Numbered from the stretch's first letter, positions 51,715-60,765 are shown. The stretch is DNA of 64,000 bases from Halomarina ordinaria (GCF_030553305.1 NZ_JARRAH010000001.1:2542001-2606000), one strand, 5' to 3'. Made by a program: numbers and translations. The notes: a model not told the origin generated them from the letters alone.

Positions 51715-52839
51715 ATGACGAATGTTGACCCTCCTGAATCGGTGCCTGAGGGTCAAGAAACGAAGTATCGTGGATTGTACGGCAAGTGTGTCGAGCATAA
51801 GCTCGCAGGGTTCCCTGAGCAGTCCAAGAGTGAAAATCTGCGTGAGGAAATCAGTGTTCAACGCCAACACCGAAAACTAATCAGCTACTCTATCTTCCCG
51901 TTCGTACAGGGACGACCGGCTGGCTACAAGTTCTTCACCGCCGAACCGCTGGAGGAACTCGGCGTTCCGAACTTCGATTTCCTGTTGTGGAACCTGGATG
52001 GGAATGTGATATTCGGCGAGGCCAAGTCCTCGGTCCCGGCGAGCGCCGACACTGTGGTGAATCAGCTCGAGGAGCGCAAGGAGACTGCCGAAAACCACAA
52101 GGAGCACATCGAAGAGGAGTACCTGGGAAGCGAGATCGACCATATGGAATTCGTGGTTTCGACGTACGTCAATCACGGCGACAAAATCGCGAAGGCCATC
52201 ATCGAGGAGGGGGCCGAGTTCATTACCTGGGTCGTGGACGCCCACCACGACGAGCTGTGGATTCGTCAAGCCCGCCCGACGTCGTTCCCGGACAACTTGG
52301 AGGCTGACGAGCCGGATGCGATGCTTCAGGAACTAGACCGCCGACACACGCACGATATGTCAGCGTTGAACGGGGAGCTAGACCGAGTTACCACGAGCTT
52401 TGGCCAGGCAGATGTTTTACCAACCGCAATCATTGTCGATCAGCTACGAGTCGTGGTGCAGGCACGTCGAGTCGAAGGGCGACATCCTTGTGTTGATCGT
52501 GTAGATATCGAATCGTACGTCTCGAGCAGTTCACTGAACTACTCTGAGGAGCGCGTGACGGGCATCGTGGATGACCTGATTGAGGCGGGTAAACGCATTA
52601 ATTTCCTCTCTGAGTGGGACGACGACCGTGCTGACTTGAAGGTGGTGTCGAACTATACGGCCAAGGACGACCTGGAGCAGGTCCTCGAGGATAAGTGGGT
52701 TAATTGGCGAATCGAGGACATGAAGGATGGCCTCCGGAAAGAATGTGAAGAGCGAATTACTGCTGAGCTGGGCAGACAGAAGCAGCTCAACGAATTCGGT
52801 GTGGGTCTTCAAGAGGCGGAAGTTGAAGAAGAGTCGTAG
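51715..52839 (+). CDS. PD-(D/E)XK nuclease-like protein
   Basis: 374 residues. The motif FDFLLWNLDGNVIFGEAKSS (about 92-111) fits a restriction-endonuclease-like site: D in the first strand and E-x-K (GEAK) in the second. Upstream lies a conserved-looking basic segment (RREISVQRQHRK-type, about 42-60). The C-terminal part has a winged-helix-like region (DRVDIESYVSSSSLNYSEERVTGIVDDLIEAG) and a charged coiled-coil tail. It is preceded by the unknown 365-residue protein. A two-component DNA-targeting defence system is the most likely role. Confidence 0.68.
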   Translation: MTNVDPPESVPEGQETKYRGLYGKCVEHKLAGFPEQSKSENLREEISVQRQHRKLISYSIFPFVQGRPAGYKFFTAEPLEELGVPNFDFLLWNLDGNVIFGEAKSSVPASADTVVNQLEERKETAENHKEHIEEEYLGSEIDHMEFVVSTYVNHGDKIAKAIIEEGAEFITWVVDAHHDELWIRQARPTSFPDNLEADEPDAMLQELDRRHTHDMSALNGELDRVTTSFGQADVLPTAIIVDQLRVVVQARRVEGRHPCVDRVDIESYVSSSSLNYSEERVTGIVDDLIEAGKRINFLSEWDDDRADLKVVSNYTAKDDLEQVLEDKWVNWRIEDMKDGLRKECEERITAELGRQKQLNEFGVGLQEAEVEEES

Positions 52840-52864
52840 TAACTACCCGAGGTCCGTGGAGAAT

Positions 52865-52978
52865 GCGTGCGTTGAACGCTGAGACAGCGTTGCACCCGAC
52901 ATGAAGGTACTCGTGTCTCTCTTGAGTGAGTTCCTCGAGCAGTTCGATGAGCGCGTCACTCCGGTTGTGGAAACTCAT
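52865..52978 (-). pseudogene. Truncated AbiEii-type nucleotidyltransferase
   Basis: 38 recognisable residues beginning MSFHNRSDALIELLEELTQE and running into VGCNAVSAFNAR, a degraded form of the VGGYAVSAFNAR strand-turn of MNT/AbiEii nucleotidyltransferases. The catalytic D-x-D and everything after are missing; the frame runs into the end of the neighbouring nuclease gene. Its ATG overlaps the stop of the regulator gene (ATGA), so the two once formed a toxin-antitoxin operon. Confidence 0.7.
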
Positions 52979-53649
52979 GTCTGCGACCATTCCCTCTCTC
53001 GATATGTGATGCCGAGATCGAGATCCTCGTACATCCGGTCCAGCATCGCTAGCGCCGACTTGAAGGTCGCGTAGTGGTCACACATGTATTCAATCGTGTT
53101 CTCGCGGGGGATGACCGGGTAGCCTTCCACATCCTCGATTTCGAGTGACGGCTGTGGATCGAGAACTATCTGCAGCGGCCCATCGATCTCGTCGCTGGGC
53201 TGGCGCTCGGAGGCGGTTGGCAGCCCGAATGATGCGAAGAACGTCTCCCAGGCGTCGATGTCCTGCTCGCGAACAGCGATGAACAGCGGGTAATCGTCGG
53301 GATCGCGGCTGACCTGGTAGCCGCCCTGGGTCCAGACGTAGACGGCGTCGATCCGCGTGAAGGCGAACGGCCACTCCCCGAACTGCGGGATGACGTACGC
53401 CTCCTCGATCGATGGCGGACTGACGCCGGCGCTCGCAGCGACCAGCTCGCGCGCTGCATTGCGCACGCGGTCGTCGACAACTGAGAGGCCATCATCATAG
53501 TGGACGTAGCCTGCCTCCTCGAGCCGGTTGGCTGCCTGTCTAACCGTCTCGTAGGGTGTGTGGAGGTGCTGGGCGACGCGGCGGATGGAGTCGCCACTCT
53601 CGATGGCGAGGAGGACCTGGGCCGCCGTGTCGTCGAGCACTTCGTACAT
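52975..53649 (-). CDS. AbiEi-like winged-helix antitoxin/regulator
   Basis: 224 residues. The N-terminal 60 residues form a helix-turn-helix (VLLAIESGDSIRRVAQHLHTPYETVRQAANRLEEAGYVHYDDG). The remainder is the larger C-terminal domain seen in haloarchaeal regulators coupled to AbiEii-type nucleotidyltransferases. The partner toxin gene downstream is truncated, so this is an orphan antitoxin. Directly upstream of its ATG is a TTAACC/GTTGG-type palindrome (53655-53681) overlapping the promoter, which suggests autoregulation. Confidence 0.72.
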   Translation of the reverse strand: MYEVLDDTAAQVLLAIESGDSIRRVAQHLHTPYETVRQAANRLEEAGYVHYDDGLSVVDDRVRNAARELVAASAGVSPPSIEEAYVIPQFGEWPFAFTRIDAVYVWTQGGYQVSRDPDDYPLFIAVREQDIDAWETFFASFGLPTASERQPSDEIDGPLQIVLDPQPSLEIEDVEGYPVIPRENTIEYMCDHYATFKSALAMLDRMYEDLDLGITYREREWSQT

Positions 53650-53654
53650 CTGAT

Positions 53655-53681
53655 GGTTACCAACAATTCGGTAACGGTTAA
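53655..53681 (-). promoter_or_regulatory. Putative operator of the AbiEi-like gene
   Basis: On the minus strand TTAACCGTT and GTTGGTAA arms are separated by eight bases, 6 bases before the start codon and next to an AT-rich TATA-like stretch (53681-53690). The arms resemble those of the three long palindromes elsewhere in the window, but with closer spacing. Confidence 0.5.
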
Positions 53682-53730
53682 AATAATTACTATAATCAAA
53701 CTCCAGCTAACTCTTCTCGACGGACACATT

Positions 53731-53930
53731 TTAGTTTACCACCTCTTCAGCTGGCGTTCTTCCGCTGAATGATTGTGCGGTCTCTGGTGATTGTAGAGAT
53801 GTGCAATCTGCTCCAATTACTCGCGTACGCTTTCCTCTCTGTAGCAGGACGAGGATAGCAGCTGTATCCAGGTGATCCGCTTCTTCGCTGTCTCTGAACC
53901 ATGCCACAGGACAAATGTATAAAGTCACAC
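53731..53930 (-). pseudogene. Remnant of an IS3/IS481-type integrase
   Basis: The frame ending near 53731 gives SFSGRTPAEEVVN, and a shifted frame just before it gives LYNHQRPHN. Together they form the Y-N-x2-R-P-H-x-S-L-x-G-x-T-P-A-E-E C-terminus of rve-type transposases. Only about 60 residues survive and a frameshift divides them. Confidence 0.55.
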
Positions 53931-54021
53931 GGATTAGCCTCCATTAGGACCTCTTCTCCGAAATTCCTGGAATCAACAGCGTCAATTTTCCCTGTCTGAG
54001 CTGATGGTTTCAGAGGCCATA

Positions 54022-54061
54022 TTAACCAACAGGATCATCGCAAAGGCCATTTGTTGGTTAA
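54022..54061. repeat. Long spaced palindrome, copy 3
   Basis: TTAACCAAC (54022-54030) and GTTGGTTAA (54053-54061) with a 22-base spacer, one base shorter than copies 1 and 2. It sits in the 500-base gap between the AbiEi-like gene and the nuclease gene at 54159, 370 bases from the related operator. Confidence 0.75.
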
Positions 54062-54158
54062 CACTCGGTGGCATGATCAAAAATGTCAGGACAATCTTGA
54101 GGAAGCGTGCGTGTAACGAGTATTGAAACGGATTCCCTCTGAGCCAAAGCCATTCCGA

Positions 54159-55619
54159 TCAGACCAACGCCACCGGCTTCAATTCGATTGGCCCTTCAGA
54201 GCTTAGGACGTTATGCAGTGACGTCTCCTCGTCCCTCTCTTTGAGTTCAAAATCGGGAACCACAATGAAGGCCCGTACCCGACCCTCGCCCCCATACTGG
54301 TTGATGAGTTCACCGACGCGATTTACCGTCGATTTGGGGCGCTGTTCGATGTTCGCCAAACGTTTGAGTTCGACCAGGACGAGATTCCCGTCCGTATCTT
54401 TTGCCACGAGATCCGGAACGACTGTATCACCCGGCGCATCCGGTTCTGCGTCCACAATCTCTAGCCCTTCCTCTAACTGACCCGGATTTTCGAGAACCGC
54501 TTCTCGAAAATCTCTCGCTGTGAGTTCGCGCTGTCGTTGCATTTTGCTCAACAGGCTTGGTTTGGTCTCGGCGATCGCTCTGAGTTCCGTGCTGGACAGT
54601 CGAGTGTCACCCTCAGTGAGTTTCCTCGAACCTTGTTTGACAGCCTTCGTCCGGTTGTCGGCAGCGATATCTACTGTTGCGTGTCCAATCACGTCATCTG
54701 GGTGCTCTTGCTCAAACGTCCGAACGAGAGCGTCCTCGACCAGCCCTTCTGTCGAGGTACCCAGGACTTCGCTAACGCGAAGATAGAACGCCAGTGCAGA
54801 CACGACGTCGTCGCGTAGGCCCTGTTCAAAGGTTGATTGCCCAAGATCCATCTGAATCTGGTCATCAAGCTCAGAAAGCTCTGACCAAACACCATTTCTT
54901 GATCGTTTGACTGTCTGCACCGAAGCGCTCAGATCATCAACGATCCCCGGCGGGACGGACTCGTTTCGCCGAATTTGATAGTTGATCTCTTCGATAATCT
55001 CTTTCAATTCCTCCTTGCCTGAGGACGTTCGCTGATGTAGCTTTTCAAGCTCATCAACCACTTTCTGGATGCGGTTCTGGTATTCGGAATCATATTGGCC
55101 AGAGCCAACCAGCTGTTCGAGATCATTCTGTGCCTGTTCGATATTCTCCACCCATTCCCCGTACACGTCGATGATCTCCGACGCACTCTGCTGGAGCGAT
55201 TCAAGCCTGTTTTTATGTTGCTCATTCAGCTCCTGCTGAGAGTGGTACCACTCACCGGGTTGATTGTCTTCCTCGGGCTGGTTGATCTGGCGAAAATCAT
55301 CTGAATACTCTTCCGCTAACATCTCCAGCTCATCCACCTGATTTCGGAGACCCCGTTTAGATCCATATCCGCTGAGAAGCGATCGAACATCGTCAACTGC
55401 GTTCTGAAGTTCGTTGAGGTGACTGACGTCTGGGCCGAATACTTGCTTGATGTCTCGGGCTTCCATGTGCTCAAAGAGTATCCCGAGATCGATCGTCCCG
55501 TTCCGGGTGCGCTCGCGGACCCGTTGTCGATACTGTCGGGTATGCTCGGCGTCTTCGCCTCCCTCCCGTATCTTGTCGCGTTGGCTCTTGGTAAGGAGCG
55601 CGTTGGACCGGTCTGTCAT
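54159..55619 (-). CDS. Coiled-coil protein with C-terminal NucS-like nuclease domain
   Basis: 486 residues from ATG 55619; an upstream in-frame start at 55646 is less likely. Residues about 1-60 form a charged domain seen in haloarchaeal unknowns (LLTKSQRDKIREGGED ... DLGILFEHM). Residues about 65-260 are strongly helical and coiled-coil-like. The C-terminal 120 residues contain VVPDLVAKDTDGNLVLVELKR, the D ... E-x-K site of NucS/DUF91-type endonucleases, followed by LINQYGGEGRVRAFIVVP. NucS proteins cut branched or mismatched DNA. The coiled-coil fusion and island location suggest a defence nuclease. Confidence 0.72.
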   Translation of the reverse strand: MTDRSNALLTKSQRDKIREGGEDAEHTRQYRQRVRERTRNGTIDLGILFEHMEARDIKQVFGPDVSHLNELQNAVDDVRSLLSGYGSKRGLRNQVDELEMLAEEYSDDFRQINQPEEDNQPGEWYHSQQELNEQHKNRLESLQQSASEIIDVYGEWVENIEQAQNDLEQLVGSGQYDSEYQNRIQKVVDELEKLHQRTSSGKEELKEIIEEINYQIRRNESVPPGIVDDLSASVQTVKRSRNGVWSELSELDDQIQMDLGQSTFEQGLRDDVVSALAFYLRVSEVLGTSTEGLVEDALVRTFEQEHPDDVIGHATVDIAADNRTKAVKQGSRKLTEGDTRLSSTELRAIAETKPSLLSKMQRQRELTARDFREAVLENPGQLEEGLEIVDAEPDAPGDTVVPDLVAKDTDGNLVLVELKRLANIEQRPKSTVNRVGELINQYGGEGRVRAFIVVPDFELKERDEETSLHNVLSSEGPIELKPVALV

Positions 55620-55828
55620 GCTACAGAGTCTTGCTGCAGGCCACATAACGCTGGTGCATATAAACCCGTAACAGTTCTAGCCGACACCGAGGTTCGTAAC
55701 AGAATTAGTTACGAATCTCGTTGGTTATTTATAGTAGGGGTGTGTATTGGGTCGATGTCGCTGCACAATTCAGCGTCCCGCCGAACGGCCAATCACCCAA
55801 TCGGGCCCCTCCCAGCCACCAGAGCTCC

Positions 55829-56107
55829 ATGGGTACTCGAGAACAGGACCGCCAACGTGAACTCGAAAAGTACGTCCAGAAACGTCTCGGCCAGTACCGC
55901 AGAGTCCTTGAGGCATTCACCGGGCTCGATAACGCGCGCAGCGCCGACGCGGAAGACGTGCTGCAGATTCTTGACAATCCTCACAGCGTTCTGGGGAGCA
56001 GTTGCCTCAGCACCCCGACGTCTACCACGTCGAAGGAATCGGAGGAGAACGAGGAGGTGACCACTGACTCCCAGTCAACCGACTGGGTGGTGTACGAAGG
56101 TTTATAA
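55829..56107 (+). CDS. Small hypothetical protein
   Basis: 92 residues from ATG 55829. The first half is helical (EQDRQRELEKYVQKRLGQYRRVLEAF) and the second half is a Ser/Thr/Glu-rich acidic tail. It is divergent from the coiled-coil nuclease gene. No family recognised. Confidence 0.45.
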   Translation: MGTREQDRQRELEKYVQKRLGQYRRVLEAFTGLDNARSADAEDVLQILDNPHSVLGSSCLSTPTSTTSKESEENEEVTTDSQSTDWVVYEGL

Positions 56108-56390
56108 GCGAAAACGGGGGCTAACACTGTCGAACCCCCGACTGAGGCCCGAATCGTTCGCTAACCATCCACGAAACCCGAGCTATGACCAGATGACGCT
56201 TGAACAAGCACGGACGCGCTGCACAAAGCAATCGCCGGGAGTTTGCTTGGAGGTGTTTGACCGACAGCTACGCGATCAGGGTGCTATCCCTAATCGAGAT
56301 CGCCCACTGACGCTCTGCAGTCCCGTCGATACAGGCCATGGCTCACCACGGGTCTTCACAGAAACCAACCCAGACCCCCATTCTCACCCG

Positions 56391-56588
56391 ATGTTTGACA
56401 ACGACATTGACCCCGAGGAGTACGTCAAGGAGAATCGCAAGCAAGTACTCGCCGTCGTCAGAGGCAGTGACGATCCCTTCGCTCGCGCCTGCGCGTGGGC
56501 GCTCTTAGATCGATACACGCCAGACAACGAACTGGACGAGTTACACGACGAACTCGATGCAGTCGTGGAACGGAGGGGGAAGCCGTGA
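56391..56588 (+). CDS. Small acidic hypothetical protein next to the integrase
   Basis: 65 residues (MFDNDIDPEEYVKENRKQVL ... ELHDELDAVVERRGKP), acidic and helical. ATG 56391 is preferred because the in-frame extension to 56193 is rich in Cys, Pro and His and looks non-coding. It ends five bases before the convergent integrase stop. Such small proteins are common beside haloarchaeal integrases. Confidence 0.6.
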   Translation: MFDNDIDPEEYVKENRKQVLAVVRGSDDPFARACAWALLDRYTPDNELDELHDELDAVVERRGKP

Positions 56589-56593
56589 GCCGA

Positions 56594-57901
56594 TCACTCG
56601 ACGGCGGTCGGCAGGTCGATGTCGAGATTCTCAGCGACGTCGAGCGCCTCCTCGAAGAAGTCGTCGTCGTTCAGCATCATCTGGGTGACGGCCTTTCGGG
56701 TGACGACGTCCTCGACGAATTCGCCGTCCTCCTGGAACAGCTGGAGTGCCATGTCTCTGACCGTCGTCTTCGTCTCTTCGAGGTCCTCGAAAGTGTCGTG
56801 GTCGAGCGCCTGATTGCACCACATACAGACGTCCTTGTCACGGGGCGTCTGTCGACGGCATCGGGGGCAGGTAATCGGCGTGTAGTCCTCCGGATCCTCA
56901 GTTTCGACGTCCTGCCCGTGCATCGACGCGTACTCGCGAGCTCGGTCTTCCCCATACATCGCGACGTAGTGGGAGATGGCATCGCTCCCACGCTGGCGTC
57001 CCTGTCGGTCCTCGATGAACGACTCGTTCTTGCCGAGCTTGGCGAGCCACGTCGCATTCGACTTCCGGAAGTTCTTCGGCGTGACGGGCTTTTCGAGGTC
57101 GATGCGGTCGGCAGCTCGCTTGAAGTAGCGTTGGAAGGTCGTGTAGCTCATGCGCTCGCCGTTCGACTTCACCCAGAGGTAGGCGTCGTCGTCACCCGGA
57201 CATGGATGATGGTCGCCGAGCCAGCGGTTCAGGTACGGCAGAGCGAGAATCATCGTCACCGAGCGCTGGCCGGTCTTCCCGTCGACCTCGATTTCGACAC
57301 CGTAGCTAGTGTCCTTCACGTCACCGACCTTCATCTCATAGAGTTCGCAGTGCGGTCGGAACCCGCCCTCGAACTGGACGGCGAACAGAGCCTTGTTGCG
57401 GGCCGGGTTTGTCCCGTCGTTGATGAGCGGGAGGACGTCCTCTTCCCACTCGAGCATGTCGGCACGCGACGGTTTCGGATTGTAGTTTCGCGGCGTGTTC
57501 GCGGACATCCAGTCGATGGATTCCGGCGGATCGCCCTTCGTTCCACGGCGGAGCGCGTGCTTGCCCATGGCGCGGATCGCCAGCCGGTAATCGCACTTCG
57601 TCCGGGGGTTGTCGTACTCCCGATTGACCCAGCGGACGAGTTCCTCAGCAGCTTCGCGGTCCTCGAGTGCGTCGGTCAAGCCGCCGACCTTCTCGGCTAC
57701 GCGGACGAGGTGCCTGAGGAGTTTCTCGTGACGATTGTCGCTGTAGTCGTGGAGGTCGAACTGATCGGAGACGGTGAGCAGCGTTCCAGCGTCGTCGTCG
57801 CTGATCGTGTCGTCTGCATATCGCTCATCGTCGTAGAAGTTGGCCCCGCCGCCGGCTCGAATGCGCTCTTTCAAAACGCGGATGCGTTCGCGCTTCGTCA
57901 T
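56594..57901 (-). CDS. Tyrosine recombinase with C-terminal zinc finger
   Basis: 435 residues. The N-terminal SAM-like core-binding domain spans about 40-125. The catalytic domain has Arg182 in EGGFRPHCEL, TPKNFRKS (about 274-281, with Arg279 in a motif where His is replaced by Lys-Asn), and Tyr312 in SHYVAMYG. A zinc finger follows (CPRC at about 348 and CMWC at about 361), then an acidic helical tail. This architecture is typical of haloarchaeal integrated elements. It lies at the border between accessory DNA and chromosome-like DNA, so it may have inserted the island or part of it. Confidence 0.87.
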   Translation of the reverse strand: MTKRERIRVLKERIRAGGGANFYDDERYADDTISDDDAGTLLTVSDQFDLHDYSDNRHEKLLRHLVRVAEKVGGLTDALEDREAAEELVRWVNREYDNPRTKCDYRLAIRAMGKHALRRGTKGDPPESIDWMSANTPRNYNPKPSRADMLEWEEDVLPLINDGTNPARNKALFAVQFEGGFRPHCELYEMKVGDVKDTSYGVEIEVDGKTGQRSVTMILALPYLNRWLGDHHPCPGDDDAYLWVKSNGERMSYTTFQRYFKRAADRIDLEKPVTPKNFRKSNATWLAKLGKNESFIEDRQGRQRGSDAISHYVAMYGEDRAREYASMHGQDVETEDPEDYTPITCPRCRRQTPRDKDVCMWCNQALDHDTFEDLEETKTTVRDMALQLFQEDGEFVEDVVTRKAVTQMMLNDDDFFEEALDVAENLDIDLPTAVE

Positions 57902-58004
57902 ACGGTTCGGAATGGTTCGTTACAGGATTTAACCATTCGGCTAAAATCCCGGCCTAGGCTTACTCGCACTCGTCTCCCACGACGGGTCGTCCCTCACCCA
58001 ACCT

Positions 58005-58517
58005 CTAGAACGCCGTCCCCTGCTCCGCGTCGTACCGTCCGACGAGTTGCGTCTGAGCGAGAATGGTCGCCTCCATCGCGATGGCCGACCCCAGCCGTGC
58101 CTTCCTGATGCCGGCCGGGTAGTCGAGCGTCGTGTCCAGCGCGAGCAGTTTGAAGTAGTAGTCGTGTTCGCCCTCCGGCGGTGCCGGGCCGCCCCAGTCC
58201 TGCTCGACGAAGTCGTTGTACGAGGTGATTGCGCCTTCGGGCGTCTCCCCCGCCGGAATCGCCTCCGTGTCGGGGTCGACGTTGTACACCAGCCAGTGGT
58301 CCCAGACGTGTCCGGCGACCGCCTCCGCGTCGGGGTCGTCCATGACGAGCACGAGCGATTCCGCGTCCTCGGGGACGCCGCTGACGTGGAGCGGCGGGTG
58401 TTCGTTCTCGTTGGCGTAGCCCACCGAATCGGGCATCCGGTCGCCGTCGTCGAACGCCGGACTCGTCAGTTTCAGGTCTCCCTCCTGTTCGATTTCCCCG
58501 TCGAGTGGTGTCGTCAT
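58005..58517 (-). CDS. YbhB/YbcL-type PEBP-family protein
   Basis: 170 residues from ATG 58517. The PEBP pattern is present: LTSPAFDDGDRMPDSVGY, NEHPPLHVSGVPEDAESLVLVMDDPDA (about 38-64), GHVWDHWLVYNVDP, and GGPAPPEGEHDYYFKLLALD (about 111-130). These cytoplasmic proteins resemble phosphatidylethanolamine-binding/Raf kinase inhibitor proteins and have no firm function in archaea. GC content is much higher than in the island. Confidence 0.88.
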   Translation of the reverse strand: MTTPLDGEIEQEGDLKLTSPAFDDGDRMPDSVGYANENEHPPLHVSGVPEDAESLVLVMDDPDAEAVAGHVWDHWLVYNVDPDTEAIPAGETPEGAITSYNDFVEQDWGGPAPPEGEHDYYFKLLALDTTLDYPAGIRKARLGSAIAMEATILAQTQLVGRYDAEQGTAF

Positions 58518-58627
58518 GCACTCGGCGTGTAGCGACCGGACCGGCATATATCTGTGTCGTCCGTGAGCCGCCCGGAGCCGAGACGCGGGCGAACCGTTAT
58601 CGTCCTCTCCACTAACGACGCTACCGT

Positions 58628-59404
58628 ATGGCATTCGCTAGCGATATCGCGGAACAGACCGTCGTCATCACCGGCGCCGGGAGTGGCATCGGACGAGCGA
58701 CCGCTCGACGGTTCGCGCGCGAGGGCGCGACCGTCGCCGTCACGGACATCGACGTCGAGGGGGGCGAGGAGACGGTCCGCCTCGTCGAGGACGAGGAGGG
58801 CGGGACCGCGGCGTTCTACGAACTGGACGTCCGGGACTACGACGCCGTCGAGTCGGTGCTTCAGAGCGTCGCCGCCGACCACGGGGGCATCGACGTCCTG
58901 TTCAACAACGCGGGCATCAACCAGTTCTCGCTCCTCGAGGAGACGAGCCTCGAAGAGCGGGACGCGATGCTCGACGTCAACGTCAACGGGGTCTGGAACG
59001 GCAGTCGCGCCGTCCTCCCGCTGATGCGCGAGAACGGCGGCGGGTCGATAATCAACATCTCGTCGGTGTACGGCTACCTCGGCTACCCCACCGAGACGAC
59101 CTACTGTCTGACGAAGGGTGCCGTCCTCAACTTCACGCGGGCGCTGGCGACGGAGGTCGGTCCGGAGGGCATCCGCGTGAACGCCGTCGCCCCCGGGTTC
59201 ATCGACACGGACATGCCGATGCAGTTCGTCGAGCAGCAGGACGACCCCGAGGCGGTCATCGCGGAGACCGAGGAGATGCACGCCCTGCGACGGTGGGGCC
59301 AGCCCGAGGAGGTCGCGAACGCGGTCCTGTTCCTCGCGAGCGAGGAGTCGTCGTTCATCACCGGCGAGTACATCGCCGTCGCGGGCGGCTACGACGTGAT
59401 GTAA
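58628..59404 (+). CDS. SDR-family oxidoreductase
   Basis: 258 residues. Rossmann motif TGAGSGIG (about 15-22), NAD-preferring Asp at the end of strand 2 (VTDID), NNAG (about 92), and the catalytic Ser/Tyr/Lys in SSVYGYLGYPTETTYCLTK (about 142-160). The C-terminus ITGEYIAVAGGYDVM is the classical SDR end. Substrate cannot be told; 3-oxoacyl or sugar alcohol dehydrogenases are closest in style. Confidence 0.9.
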   Translation: MAFASDIAEQTVVITGAGSGIGRATARRFAREGATVAVTDIDVEGGEETVRLVEDEEGGTAAFYELDVRDYDAVESVLQSVAADHGGIDVLFNNAGINQFSLLEETSLEERDAMLDVNVNGVWNGSRAVLPLMRENGGGSIINISSVYGYLGYPTETTYCLTKGAVLNFTRALATEVGPEGIRVNAVAPGFIDTDMPMQFVEQQDDPEAVIAETEEMHALRRWGQPEEVANAVLFLASEESSFITGEYIAVAGGYDVM

Positions 59405-59529
59405 CCCCGCCTGCCCCGTCGGCTCCCTCACCCCGACCCGAACGCTCCGAGTGTTACCTCCCGACTGGCCGTGTAGAACCGTGTAGGTTAGTGTCGTACT
59501 AGGCCGACCAAGGCCATTATAGACTATTA

Positions 59530-59546
59530 TCATTATAAATCATAAC
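59530..59546 (+). promoter_or_regulatory. AT-rich promoter region of aceA
   Basis: A CATTATAAATCATAAC stretch stands out in the otherwise GC-rich gap and lies about 100 bases before the aceA ATG. It is the likely TATA region, with a leader of about 75 bases. Confidence 0.4.
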
Positions 59547-59643
59547 AGTTTTTGTCCGATATGTCGCAGGGTGGGGTGCGAAGCAGTCGGGGGCGCGTCC
59601 CCGTCGGCCCCCTGTGGGCCGAAAACACAGGAGACACGATACG

Positions 59644-60702
59644 ATGACAGCCAACAACGGCACGGACAAGGTCGCGAGTCGAGTTCGGAGCACCGAGACG
59701 GGTGTTCGAGAGATAGACAACCCGATGGGTCGGAAGTTCCGCGAGCTGCTGGAGGGTGACTACGCCTTCGCCCCGGGGCTCTACCACGCCCTGGACGCCC
59801 GACTGGCGGAGATGGCCGGCCACGACGCCGTCTACATGAGCGGCTACTCGACGGTGCTCGGTCAGTTCGGCTTCCCGGACCTGGAGATGGTCACGATGAC
59901 CGAGATGGTCGAGAACGCGAAGCGCATCGCCGAGGCGACGAACCTCCCGGTCGTCGCCGACTGCGACACGGGCTACGGCGGCATCCACAACGTCCGCCGG
60001 GCGGTCCGCGAGTACGAGAAGGCCGGCGTCGCCGCCATCCACATCGAGGACCAGACCTCCCCGAAGCGCTGTGGGCACATCGCGGGCAAGCAGATCGTCT
60101 CCCGCGAGGAGGCGCGCGCGCGCTTCGAGGCGGCCGTCGACGCCAAGCAGAGCGAGGACACGGTCATCATCGCGCGCACGGACGCCTACGGGAGCGCCAA
60201 CGGCGACTGGGAGGAGCACCTGGAACGCGGGCGTATCTACGCCGACGCGGGCGTCGACCTCGTCTGGCCGGAGATGCCCAACCCCTCCCGGGAGGACGCC
60301 ACGCGCTACGCCGAGACCATCCACGAGACGCACCCGGACCTGAAGCTCGCGTTCAACTACTCCTCGAGCTTCGCGTGGTCCGAGGAGGAAGACCCCCTCA
60401 CGTTCGCCGAACTGGGTGACCTCGGGTACAAGTACGTCTTCATCACGCTGTTCGCGCTGCACTCGGGCGCGCACGCGGCCTACGAGGACATGAAGAACCT
60501 CGCCGAGAACGCCGAACAGGGGCAGTTCGACCTGGAGTCGCGCTACCTCGACCACGAGACCGAGAGCCACCACCAGCTCTCGTTCGTCCCGCGCTACCAG
60601 GACATCGAGGCGAAGTTCGACCCCGACGCCGCCGAGCGCATCCAGCGGTCGGCCGGGTTCAAGGAGGAGGAACCGGACCCCATCTCCTCGAGCGACGACT
60701 GA
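59644..60702 (+). CDS. aceA: Isocitrate lyase
   Basis: 352 residues from ATG 59644. The active-site loop KRCGH (about 143-147) corresponds to the K-K-C-G-H signature, preceded by HIEDQTSP and by the metal-binding DCDTGYGG (about 109). It cleaves isocitrate to glyoxylate and succinate, the first step of the glyoxylate bypass used for growth on acetate or fatty acids. The protein is shorter than bacterial AceA (about 430), as usual in haloarchaea. The next gene is malate synthase. Confidence 0.93.
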   Translation: MTANNGTDKVASRVRSTETGVREIDNPMGRKFRELLEGDYAFAPGLYHALDARLAEMAGHDAVYMSGYSTVLGQFGFPDLEMVTMTEMVENAKRIAEATNLPVVADCDTGYGGIHNVRRAVREYEKAGVAAIHIEDQTSPKRCGHIAGKQIVSREEARARFEAAVDAKQSEDTVIIARTDAYGSANGDWEEHLERGRIYADAGVDLVWPEMPNPSREDATRYAETIHETHPDLKLAFNYSSSFAWSEEEDPLTFAELGDLGYKYVFITLFALHSGAHAAYEDMKNLAENAEQGQFDLESRYLDHETESHHQLSFVPRYQDIEAKFDPDAAERIQRSAGFKEEEPDPISSSDD

Positions 60703-60733
60703 ACGGCCGCCTCAGAACTGCCTCTAATTCAAT

Positions 60734-60740
60734 GTTTAAC
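60734..60740 (+). promoter_or_regulatory. TATA-like box of aceB
   Basis: GTTTAAC lies about 28 bases before the aceB ATG. That is the spacing of a leaderless transcript and suggests aceB has its own promoter despite following aceA. Confidence 0.45.
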
Positions 60741-60765
60741 TGTCGCCCCTCCATAGCCGACTGAC

